Origin: Deltaproteobacteria bacterium
Lineage (GTDB): Bacteria > Desulfobacterota > DSM-4660 > Desulfatiglandales > Desulfatiglandaceae
DNA length: 7,028 nucleotides
Assembly (NCBI GenBank): GCA_003646995.1
Contig: QMLZ01000148.1
Location: 1 to 7,028 of the forward strand
Direction: 5' to 3'
Below the pieces are notes generated by a model, which was not told where the DNA came from, did not search any database, and was given only the letters and a program-made list of their open reading frames with translations. Positions 1 through 6,115 of this stretch are shown one piece after another. A program made the translations under genes and the position numbers. Position 1 is the first letter of the stretch. The number at the start of each line of letters is the position of its first letter.

Positions 1-687
1 ATGAAGATACAATCAAAATCTATGGTTGACCATACGGTCCACTACCTCGAGGAGATGATTATTAAGGGGAAGTTAAGGCCGGGACAAAGGATTAAAGAAC
101 ATGAGGTATCTTCCCAGCTAGGCATAAGTCGTCCTCCTGTGCGGGAGGCCTTTAAGATCCTGGAGGCTGAGGATCTGATAAAGCGAGAACCCAGAAGGGG
201 TGTATTTGTCTCTGAGATAACAAGCAATGACATTTGGGAAGTCTATACCTTGAAGATTGCCCTTTATAGTCTTGCAGTGAACCTTGCGATTGATAGAATC
301 TCTGATAATAGCATAGGGAAACTGGAGAAAATCGTAGTGCAAATGGAAAATATCGTTAATGATGATAGCAACCCTGATATTATAAAATACGAGGAGTTAA
401 ACAATTTTTTTCATGAGACCACTGCTGCTATAGCTGAGCACGGAAGGTTGAAAAAGATAGTACAATCTTTAAATAATCAGATAAAGCGAATCAGCTATAG
501 ATCTTTTACTAAAAAAGGACATCTCAAATCGTCGAGCAGATACCATCGACAGATTCTGGAGGCAATTAAGGTCAGGGATAAGAAACTGGCAGAACGATTA
601 ACAAAGGAGCATATTGTTAAGGGTTTAGAGGTTCAAGAAGAGCTTGATGAGGAACGACATCCAGGTGTCCAGCCTCAAACGAAATGA
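1..687 (+). CDS. GntR-family transcriptional regulator, FadR/FCD subfamily
   Basis: A 228-residue DNA-binding repressor or activator, probably the local regulator of the catabolic genes that follow. Residues about 8-72 form a GntR winged helix-turn-helix: a first helix (VHYLEEMIIKGKLRPGQRI), the recognition region LGISRPPVREAFKILEAEDLI and the wing RRGVFVSEI. Residues about 75-215 match the all-helical FCD effector domain. His138 (NNFFHE), His182 (RYHRQI) and His204 (KEHIV) sit where FCD proteins hold a metal ion. Asn134 occupies the usual Asp position, a substitution that could alter metal or ligand binding. FCD regulators commonly sense carboxylic acids, so a pathway acid is a plausible ligand (inference). 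The gene begins exactly at the window edge, so its promoter is not visible. Met8 is an alternative start. It ends 16 nt before the dehydrogenase start, suggesting cotranscription. Confidence 0.93.
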   Translation: MKIQSKSMVDHTVHYLEEMIIKGKLRPGQRIKEHEVSSQLGISRPPVREAFKILEAEDLIKREPRRGVFVSEITSNDIWEVYTLKIALYSLAVNLAIDRISDNSIGKLEKIVVQMENIVNDDSNPDIIKYEELNNFFHETTAAIAEHGRLKKIVQSLNNQIKRISYRSFTKKGHLKSSSRYHRQILEAIKVRDKKLAERLTKEHIVKGLEVQEELDEERHPGVQPQTK

Positions 688-690
688 AAA

Positions 691-696
691 AGGAGG
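691..696 (+). promoter_or_regulatory. Ribosome binding site setting the dehydrogenase start
   Basis: A perfect AGGAGG lies 7 nt upstream of the ATG at 704. An in-frame ATG at 644 would extend the protein by 20 residues, but it lies inside the regulator gene and the extension is absent from aldehyde dehydrogenases. The Shine-Dalgarno sequence therefore fixes 704 as the start. Confidence 0.85.
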
Positions 697-703
697 TTTT
701 TGT

Positions 704-2185
704 ATGAAAGTACCGGAAGTAAAAAGCAATTATGGAAAATTGAAATTCCTCATTGACGGCAGGTGGGAGGATTCCAAATCTACTACAATCAATGAAGATC
801 CAAACCCGGCTACGGATGAGGTGATGGCCGAATTCCCTACAGCGACCACACAAGAATCTCGTGCTGCTGTTGAAGCAGCCCATAGGGCCTTCAAGGAATG
901 GAGGGATCTTCCTTTACGAGATAGGGCAACTCTGCTTTTCAACATGCGGGGAAAGTTCATGGAGCATTATGATGAACTCTGCCGCATCCTTACCCAAGAT
1001 CACGGAAGGACGATAGGCGAGGCCAGGGGTTCTGTGAGCAGGGTCATTGAGAATATCGAGTCCGCATGCTCTGCTTTATATGGTATGGCCCGGCGAAATG
1101 AACATATGGACCAAATAGCCAATGGCATTGATCAGTACCTCATATGGGAACCCCTGGGGGCTTTTCTCATCATAACCCCTGGCAATATCCCTATGCATGC
1201 CTGGTCATCCTTCGTGCCTTATGCCCTGGCTGCGGGATGTACAGTTGTGGTAAGCCCAAGCAGACAGGACCCTGTAGCTGGAGATGCAGTTTGCCGTGTG
1301 GCACAAGAGGCAGGCTTCCCACCTGGCGTAATAAACATGGTTCATGGTGGAAGAAACATCAATAAAGAAATCTTGTCGCAACCGGAGATAAAGGGAGTTG
1401 GGTTTATTGGATCTAATAGAGCAGGCTGGGAGCTTTTTGAGTTGTGCGGGAAACTGGGAAAGACCTCATCTATTAATGGGAATGGTAAAAACCATTGCGT
1501 TATCATGCCAGACGCTGATGTGGATCAGGCAATCGAGTGGCTTCTCAGGGCATGTTTTGGTATGACGGGACAGCGCTGTCTGGGTGTTGATAATGTGATC
1601 ATCATTGGAGACATTTATGATGTGGTGAAGAGCAAATTTAAAGAGGCCGCCGCAGCCATGAGGCTTGGCTATGGGCTCGACGAAGAAGCAGAACTTGGTC
1701 CACTAACCACCATGGCGGGGAAAAAGAAGGTTGTCCAGTGGATTGAGCGATCGCTAGCAGAGGGCGCAAAAATAGTGCTGGATGGCCGAGAGGTCAAAGT
1801 GAAGGAGTATCCTGAAGGTTATTTTCTAGGGCCGACCATCCTTGAAGATGTGAATGTTGACATGTCCATGGCCAAAGAGGAGGCCTTTGGTCCGGTGTCA
1901 GCCCTTATTAGGGCGGAAAGCCTTGATCAGGCGATAGAGTGGATCAACACCAAAACCAATCTTGGACATTCAGCATCCATTATGACACAGAGCGGTAAGA
2001 ATGCGCGCAAGTATATCAGAGAGGTTAATGTAGGAAATGTTGCGGTGAATGTGGCTGTGGCACAGCCGTATGCCTTTTTCCCATTGGGCTCCAGAAGGGA
2101 ATCATTTGTGGGAACGGCTAAATCCCGAATGGCCTCTATGAGGATGTTCATGGACGAGAAGACGGTCATTGCACGGTGGGTTTGA
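704..2185 (+). CDS. CoA-acylating aldehyde dehydrogenase, methylmalonate-semialdehyde dehydrogenase type
   Basis: A 493-residue cytosolic NAD-dependent aldehyde dehydrogenase. It is closest in pattern to MMSDH/IolA, which oxidises 2-substituted malonate semialdehydes to an acyl-CoA with loss of CO2. The catalytic Cys292 lies in GQRCLG. Arg291 next to it and Arg113 (VSRVIEN, aligned with GRGIEN of Bacillus IolA) correspond to the two arginines known to hold the substrate carboxylate in MMSDH. The general-base Glu of hydrolytic family members is missing: the segment reads INGNGKNH, as expected for a CoA-dependent enzyme. Asn161 (TPGNIP) is the oxyanion residue, and EEAFGP (392-397) is conserved. 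Oddities: the NAD-binding KPSE motif reads SPSR (184-187) and PFNFP reads PGNIP, so this is a divergent subfamily. It lies 21 nt before the Hnr start. I infer 2-formylglutarate as its substrate. Family is sure; substrate is not. Confidence 0.9.
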   Translation: MKVPEVKSNYGKLKFLIDGRWEDSKSTTINEDPNPATDEVMAEFPTATTQESRAAVEAAHRAFKEWRDLPLRDRATLLFNMRGKFMEHYDELCRILTQDHGRTIGEARGSVSRVIENIESACSALYGMARRNEHMDQIANGIDQYLIWEPLGAFLIITPGNIPMHAWSSFVPYALAAGCTVVVSPSRQDPVAGDAVCRVAQEAGFPPGVINMVHGGRNINKEILSQPEIKGVGFIGSNRAGWELFELCGKLGKTSSINGNGKNHCVIMPDADVDQAIEWLLRACFGMTGQRCLGVDNVIIIGDIYDVVKSKFKEAAAAMRLGYGLDEEAELGPLTTMAGKKKVVQWIERSLAEGAKIVLDGREVKVKEYPEGYFLGPTILEDVNVDMSMAKEEAFGPVSALIRAESLDQAIEWINTKTNLGHSASIMTQSGKNARKYIREVNVGNVAVNVAVAQPYAFFPLGSRRESFVGTAKSRMASMRMFMDEKTVIARWV

Positions 2186-2195
2186 AAAAATAAAA

Positions 2196-2199
2196 AAGG
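2196..2199 (+). promoter_or_regulatory. Ribosome binding site for the TTG start of hnr
   Basis: An AAGG core within an A-rich leader lies 7 nt upstream of TTG 2207. The in-frame stop TGA at 2183 (also the dehydrogenase stop) leaves no upstream ATG or GTG. The nearby ATG at 2202 is out of frame and hits a stop after two codons. TTG is the only sensible start that keeps the first ferredoxin motif. Confidence 0.6.
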
Positions 2200-2206
2200 T
2201 AATGAC

Positions 2207-3730
2207 TTGAGAATTGATCCAGAAAAATGTACCGGATGCGGGCTTTGTGTTCTTGACTGTCCTAAGAAGGCTATTACGCTCAAGGACAAAAAGGCGGTTG
2301 TTGGAGATGAGTGCGTGGAGTGTGGGGCCTGTCTTAAAGTCTGTCCGGTTGATGCCCCGATTTCTGATGACAAACCTAAACCTGGGTGTGTAACCTGTGG
2401 GGCATGCCCTATTAACTGCCAGATCCCGCCTGGCAAAATGGGCGCCTGTCAGAGATATCAGAATAAGGATGGCGAACTCGTACGACGTGTTAGGCTCCAT
2501 TTTGCAGAGGATGTCTCTGATATTGTAGGCCCTCTCTCCGATTCTTCAATTCAAAAACCTTTAATAACCGCTATTGGCGCAGGCACCACCTATCCTGATT
2601 ATAGACCGGCTCCCTTCATTGGAAAAGAGAAGGTGGATGAAGTGGATGTGATCACATCGGTGAGTGAAGTTCCGCTTTCTTATAGCGGTATCAAGATTAA
2701 GATAGATACAGACCTTTCCCTTGGTGAGGAGAGGTCGCCGGTCCTCTTTGAGAAACGGGAAGTAGGACATCTGTGCACCGAGGAATATGGGTCGAAGATT
2801 CTATCGATTGGCGGTGTAAATCAATTAATTGGCAAACACGGTATAGCTACAGCTCGATGTATTTCTGAACTGGCAAATAGAAATCGCCTCAATCTTAGAA
2901 TCGCAAGGGGTGCACAATTAAAGATACAGGTTGGCCATCCGCCTGTTATTAACGGTGAATTGGTTGAAAAAATGAGGGTTGGTTGCGGTAGTGCCACTGC
3001 AGGGCTTTTTGCCCCAGTTTTGAAGGAGGCAGCAGATGAGGTCATTGTCATAGATTCCCATATTACGAGCCTTTTTACCGAGCATACAGCAGGGACCTAT
3101 CTGGGAGCAAAACCGAGCGGTATCCATCTCAAATTTAGAATGAGTACACCTGGGCGTTACTTTGGTGAACACGGAGATGGATGGGGCGGTACCCCTATTG
3201 AAGATCCACGGGATATTGTATCTTCCATTGACATGCGCATTGCCCATCCCGGCATGACTGTTTTAATCACTGAGACAACGGGTCAAAGGGTTGCCATGTA
3301 TACAGTAACGAAAGGGGGGGGGGTGGAAGAAATCGCTCTATCGCAAAAAGCTCAGGAATTGGCAGAATTGATCCAAAATCACTGTGAGCCATCTCGGGTC
3401 TCGGGAATCTATGTTGGAGGTTCTGGCGGAAGCTTCAGGGCCGGTGTAAGCTCCTATCCCATCAAACTAACGCAAGCTGTGCATGAAAACCGGGCAATAA
3501 TCACAGTAGGAGGCGCACCTACCTATATATTACCAGGGGGGGGCATAGACTTTCTGGTGGATGTGGAGAAGGTAAAGAGAGGTGCCTTTACCTGGATTCC
3601 TACCCCGGCAACCATAGCGCCAATAGAGGTGACTATGAGGCTTGCTGACTATAGAGAAATTGGTGGTCACCTTGGATCGATTAGGGGCGTGAAGGAACTA
3701 CGGGAAAATCTCAATAAGGACAAGATGTGA
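2207..3730 (+). CDS. hnr: 6-hydroxynicotinate reductase-like iron-sulfur protein
   Basis: A 507-residue protein recognised as a homologue of 6-hydroxynicotinate reductase, which uses reduced ferredoxin to convert 6-hydroxynicotinate to 1,4,5,6-tetrahydro-6-oxonicotinate. The N-terminus is a 2[4Fe-4S] ferredoxin domain: Cys8/11/14/18 followed by Pro, and Cys36/39/42/46 followed by Pro. A third Cys61/64/67/71 set follows, plus Cys81, so up to three clusters may be present. The large remainder (about 90-500) is specific to this family. It has Gly-rich stretches (GGVNQLIGKHGIATARC at 202-218, VGCGSATAGLF at 258-268, YVGGSGGSFRAG at 402-413) that could form flavin or substrate sites (inference). 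There is no signal peptide or membrane segment. It starts at TTG and overlaps the next gene by 4 nt. The coding strand carries G runs of 10 and 8 bases. The assignment is by recalled family resemblance, supported by the enamidase nearby. Confidence 0.85.
   Translation: MRIDPEKCTGCGLCVLDCPKKAITLKDKKAVVGDECVECGACLKVCPVDAPISDDKPKPGCVTCGACPINCQIPPGKMGACQRYQNKDGELVRRVRLHFAEDVSDIVGPLSDSSIQKPLITAIGAGTTYPDYRPAPFIGKEKVDEVDVITSVSEVPLSYSGIKIKIDTDLSLGEERSPVLFEKREVGHLCTEEYGSKILSIGGVNQLIGKHGIATARCISELANRNRLNLRIARGAQLKIQVGHPPVINGELVEKMRVGCGSATAGLFAPVLKEAADEVIVIDSHITSLFTEHTAGTYLGAKPSGIHLKFRMSTPGRYFGEHGDGWGGTPIEDPRDIVSSIDMRIAHPGMTVLITETTGQRVAMYTVTKGGGVEEIALSQKAQELAELIQNHCEPSRVSGIYVGGSGGSFRAGVSSYPIKLTQAVHENRAIITVGGAPTYILPGGGIDFLVDVEKVKRGAFTWIPTPATIAPIEVTMRLADYREIGGHLGSIRGVKELRENLNKDKM
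3314..3323 (+). repeat. Poly(G) tract of 10 bases inside hnr
   Basis: Ten consecutive G fall in the codons for Lys-Gly-Gly-Gly-Val (residues 369-373). The reading frame is intact as given. Tracts of this length are prone to slippage in vivo and to length errors in sequencing. Confidence 0.95.
3536..3543 (+). repeat. Poly(G) tract of 8 bases inside hnr
   Basis: Eight consecutive G fall in the codons around LPGGGID (residues 442-448), about 210 nt after the 10-base tract. The frame is intact here. A length change in either tract would truncate the C-terminal part of the reductase. Confidence 0.95.
3716..3720 (+). promoter_or_regulatory. Ribosome binding site inside the hnr end for the GTG start
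   Basis: AAGGA lies 6 nt before GTG 3727, embedded in the last codons of hnr. With the 4-nt GTGA start/stop overlap this indicates translational coupling of the two genes. The first in-frame ATG (3787) would remove 20 residues and has no comparable site. Confidence 0.7.
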
Positions 3731-4602
3731 GTGAGGTTAGTTTAATAAAGCAAGGATTGGCCCTTGTGAGTTCCGGGCCATTACACATGACAGTTAATGT
3801 TTCTGGCAGGGGGATACCCCTATCGGATCTTGCCAGATCTGGGGCTATGTATGCCCTTGAGATTCTGAAACAACAGGCCGACTTACTTTCCGTAATCAAA
3901 GCGAGAGTCTTTGATCTCTCTATGAATGAAATCTACCCCAAAGCAGTCAATAGGATGATAAGCGCTGTTTCATCCATGAATGATCCCTCTCTTACCCCTT
4001 TGGCTGCTGTAGCAGGAGTAACCTCTGACATGGTTGCCGACTATGTGGCCAGGGATGGTGCTACTAAGATTATAGTCAATAATGGAGGGGATATCGCTAT
4101 CCGACTAAGGGAAGGGGAAATGGCAACTGTCGGTCTTCGTCTGAATCTTACGAGACCGGATTATGAGTATCTTGCTCTGATTGATCGGGATTGTGGAATC
4201 TGTACCAGTGGGATTGGGGGTCGCAGCTTTACCCTGGGCGTGGCTGACGGAGTCACGGTGCTAGCTCGTGAGGCTGCAATAGCTGATGCGGCAGCAACCT
4301 TTCTGGGAAATAAAACTGTGGTTGCTTCTCCCAAGGTAAACCGGGTTCTTGCAGAATCTGTTTATCCTGATACCGACCTTGTGGGTGTTGAGGTTACCCA
4401 TTCGGTATCTGCCTTATCTCAAGAGGAAATAGATACAGCCATGAACGCGGGAAAGACAGAGACTCTCAGGTTAATGGAGAAAGGCCTGATTTATGGAGCG
4501 GTTATCTCAGTTAAGGATCATGTGGATACCCTGGGATACTTTAGCAAGGCCATACGAAGGGCCAAATTTGAGAGCTTTGCCCCAATTGGAAATTTGGCGT
4601 AA
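3727..4602 (+). CDS. UPF0280-family protein, ApbE-like
   Basis: A 291-residue soluble protein of the UPF0280 family, which shares the ApbE (FAD:protein FMN transferase) fold. Visible landmarks are PLAAVAGVTSDMVADYV (91-107), VNNGGDIAIRL (117-127, comparable to the NxGGDI nucleotide-binding segment of ApbE), CTSGIGGRSFTLGVADGVTV (159-178) and AAIADAAATFLGN (183-195, comparable to the ADALATA metal/FAD region). No lipoprotein signal is present, so it acts in the cytoplasm. The GTG start overlaps the hnr stop by 4 nt, implying coupled and probably stoichiometric synthesis. No activity is firmly known for UPF0280. I infer a role in flavin attachment to, or maturation of, the reductase. The conserved neighbourhood with hnr, which I recall from other bacteria, agrees but does not prove this. 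Another possibility is a direct catalytic role in the pathway. Confidence 0.85.
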   Translation: MSEVSLIKQGLALVSSGPLHMTVNVSGRGIPLSDLARSGAMYALEILKQQADLLSVIKARVFDLSMNEIYPKAVNRMISAVSSMNDPSLTPLAAVAGVTSDMVADYVARDGATKIIVNNGGDIAIRLREGEMATVGLRLNLTRPDYEYLALIDRDCGICTSGIGGRSFTLGVADGVTVLAREAAIADAAATFLGNKTVVASPKVNRVLAESVYPDTDLVGVEVTHSVSALSQEEIDTAMNAGKTETLRLMEKGLIYGAVISVKDHVDTLGYFSKAIRRAKFESFAPIGNLA

Positions 4603-4650
4603 TGCGTAGAATTGCATAGCCCAGTGAGTCCGCAATGCGTTATGGATTCC

Positions 4651-4667
4651 GCGCTCAGCGCTTTTTT
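4651..4667 (+). terminator. Possible intrinsic terminator after the UPF0280 gene
   Basis: GCGC-TCA-GCGC is followed at once by six T. The stem is only 4 bp. It may be assisted by an upstream hairpin, GAGTCC (4626-4631) with GGATTC (4644-4649). It lies 49 nt after the preceding stop codon, a suitable place to end the first transcription unit. The short stem limits confidence. Confidence 0.4.
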
Positions 4668-4681
4668 ATTCTATATGCCCG

Positions 4682-4709
4682 CCTGCCGCGCAAGGCACGA
4701 GCGTGCAGG
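4682..4709. repeat. GC-rich imperfect inverted repeat
   Basis: CCTGC (4682-4686) pairs with GCAGG (4705-4709). The adjacent CGC and GCG extend the stem if one T is bulged. It lies in the 182-nt gap between the UPF0280 and enamidase genes, which is richer in GC palindromes than the flanking DNA. It could be a dispersed intergenic palindrome or an mRNA structure. A second inverted repeat, ATAGCA (4711-4716) with TGCTAT (4726-4731), follows. I see no convincing promoter in the rest of the gap. Confidence 0.45.
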
Positions 4710-4770
4710 GATAGCATACATTTGGTGCTATTAGTATTCCTGTAGAACTATTCTAACAGATTAAATAGAA

Positions 4771-4780
4771 AGGAGGAGGG
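4771..4780 (+). promoter_or_regulatory. Strong ribosome binding site of the enamidase gene
   Basis: AGGAGGAGGG contains two overlapping Shine-Dalgarno cores directly before ATG 4785. It is among the strongest sites in the window and fixes the start. Its 3' part, GAGGAGGGTAA, recurs exactly at 6848-6858. Confidence 0.85.
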
Positions 4781-4784
4781 TAAC

Positions 4785-5951
4785 ATGTCCAAGACATTAC
4801 TAAAAAACATTGGGGCGATATTGTCTGGAGATATCGTCGACCCGGTTGTACAAGGCGATTCCATCCTTATCGATGGCCCAAGTATTGCGGCCATCGGAAA
4901 AGAAGTGGATCTCAATACGGGAGATATTGAAAAAATTATCGATATCAATGGGGCGACAGTCGCGCCGGGCTTAATCGACTCCCACTGCCATGTTTGTGTG
5001 GGAGACTACACACCACGCCAGTTTGCAACTAATTTCATCGAGGGAGAGCTTCACGGTGGCGTAACTACAGTTATTTCTGCCGGAGAATGCCATTATCCCG
5101 GTCGACCCAAGGATGCAGCTGGAACAAAGGCCCTGGCTATTTTATCTGCCAAGGCCTTCGCTAATTTCCGACCAGGTGGCGTAAAGGTGATGGGCGGCGG
5201 ATTGATACTTGAAAAGGGGTTGACAGAAAGCGACTTTGAGGAAATGGCAAAAGAGGGTGTAACCCATGTGGGCGAAATTGGCCTTGGGAGCGTTAAGCAG
5301 CCAGAAGACGCTGCCCCAATGGTCGAATGGGCAAAAAAATATGGAATGACCGTAATGATGCACACTGGAGGGACTTCTATTCCAGGCAGTTCTACTGTTA
5401 CTGCAGAGATGGTAAAGAATACTAGCCCCGATATTGTAGCGCACTTGAACGGCGGTCCGACCTCTATCCCTTTATCTGAGGTGGAAATATTGATAAAGGA
5501 AACGGATTTATTCCTTGAAATAGTCCAATGCGGCAATCCACTTGTAGCTGTTGAGGCCATCAAGATGATAAAGGCGAATAATGCACTAAACAGGGTAATG
5601 ATAGGGAACGATATGCCGTCTGGGACCGGGGTGATACCCCTCGGTATACTAAGAACGCTCAATCTTATTTCCTCTCTTGGTGGGATCTCCGGATCTGAAG
5701 CTGTTGCCATGGCAACAGGAAACACAGCACGGTGTTATAAGCTCAATAGAGGCTTGATTAAGGAGGGATACGAGGCAGATCTCATAATGATGGACACGCC
5801 AATGGGATCAGTTGGCAAAGACGCCGTCGGTGCGATCGAGGGTGGAGATATTCCAGGAATAGGGCTTGTCATCGTGGATGGGGTGGTTAAGGCACAGGTA
5901 AGCCGTAATACGCCACCGCCAGTAAGAAAATGTGTGATAAGCAGTCCGTGA
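4785..5951 (+). CDS. ena: Enamidase, amidohydrolase superfamily
   Basis: A 388-residue binuclear metal hydrolase, close to the length of the E. barkeri enzyme. Enamidase hydrolyses 1,4,5,6-tetrahydro-6-oxonicotinate to 2-formylglutarate and ammonium, opening the reduced ring. Metal ligands are all present: His67 and His69 (DSHCH), bridging Glu164 (VGEIGLG), His193 (MMHTGG), His220 (VAHLNGGP) and Asp276 (GNDMPSG). These positions agree with those I recall for the crystallised E. barkeri enamidase, which argues for this family over dihydroorotase or adenine deaminase. The small beta-sandwich domain is formed by both ends (about 1-60 and 325-375; EADLIMMD, GLVIVDGVV). No signal peptide. It lies 182 nt downstream of the UPF0280 gene, behind a probable terminator, so it may have its own promoter. 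Its presence beside hnr is the main support for a nicotinate-type pathway. Confidence 0.9.
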   Translation: MSKTLLKNIGAILSGDIVDPVVQGDSILIDGPSIAAIGKEVDLNTGDIEKIIDINGATVAPGLIDSHCHVCVGDYTPRQFATNFIEGELHGGVTTVISAGECHYPGRPKDAAGTKALAILSAKAFANFRPGGVKVMGGGLILEKGLTESDFEEMAKEGVTHVGEIGLGSVKQPEDAAPMVEWAKKYGMTVMMHTGGTSIPGSSTVTAEMVKNTSPDIVAHLNGGPTSIPLSEVEILIKETDLFLEIVQCGNPLVAVEAIKMIKANNALNRVMIGNDMPSGTGVIPLGILRTLNLISSLGGISGSEAVAMATGNTARCYKLNRGLIKEGYEADLIMMDTPMGSVGKDAVGAIEGGDIPGIGLVIVDGVVKAQVSRNTPPPVRKCVISSP

Positions 5952-6000
5952 AATAAATAGGATAAGGGGAATCAATAGGGGCAAACCAATTGTTGTGAAT

Positions 6001-6072
6001 GTCATTAGTCACTTGTCACTGGTAGTGCCACTAAGGTTAAGGATTTAGTAAATGGCCAATGACCAATGGCAA
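6001..6072. repeat. Cluster of short TCAYTNG-like repeats in direct and inverted order
   Basis: The + strand carries TCATTAG, TCACTTG and TCACTGG in a row at 6002-6022. The opposite strand carries TCATTGG and CCATTGG-type units at 6055-6068 (CCAATGACCAATGG). CACT-GGT-AGTG at 6018-6027 is a small inverted repeat. The array fills much of the 164-nt gap between the enamidase and DUF1185 genes and explains no coding. It resembles low-complexity intergenic repeats and may form structure or act as an operator array. Confidence 0.5.
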
Positions 6073-6104
6073 GTAATACTGCATATATTATTCATTCAAA
6101 GAAT

Positions 6105-6110
6105 AGGAGG
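6105..6110 (+). promoter_or_regulatory. Ribosome binding site of the DUF1185 gene
   Basis: A perfect AGGAGG lies 5 nt before ATG 6116 and fixes the start. A promoter could lie in the AT-rich stretch just upstream (about 6074-6100), but no clear -35/-10 pair is evident. Confidence 0.8.
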
Positions 6111-6115
6111 CAAAG

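Noticed and set aside
644..703. A 20-residue N-terminal extension of the aldehyde dehydrogenase starting at ATG 644
   Set aside because: It lies inside the regulator gene, lacks a ribosome binding site, and the perfect AGGAGG before 704 gives the family-typical start.
1927..2436. Minus-strand open frame of 169 codons spanning the dehydrogenase-hnr junction
   Set aside because: It runs antisense to two recognised genes and shows no family resemblance or ribosome binding site.
4642..4734. Possible 30-residue peptide starting MDSALSAF in the gap before ena
   Set aside because: It has no ribosome binding site and its sequence is the translation of GC palindromes and a terminator-like T tract.
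4603..4784. CRISPR array or structured riboswitch in the gap before ena
   Set aside because: There are only short unrelated inverted repeats, with no regular direct repeats or recognisable aptamer core.
5093..5725. Minus-strand open frame of 210 codons within the enamidase gene
   Set aside because: It is fully antisense to a well-supported metalloenzyme gene, has Ser/Pro-rich low-complexity content and no recognisable domain.
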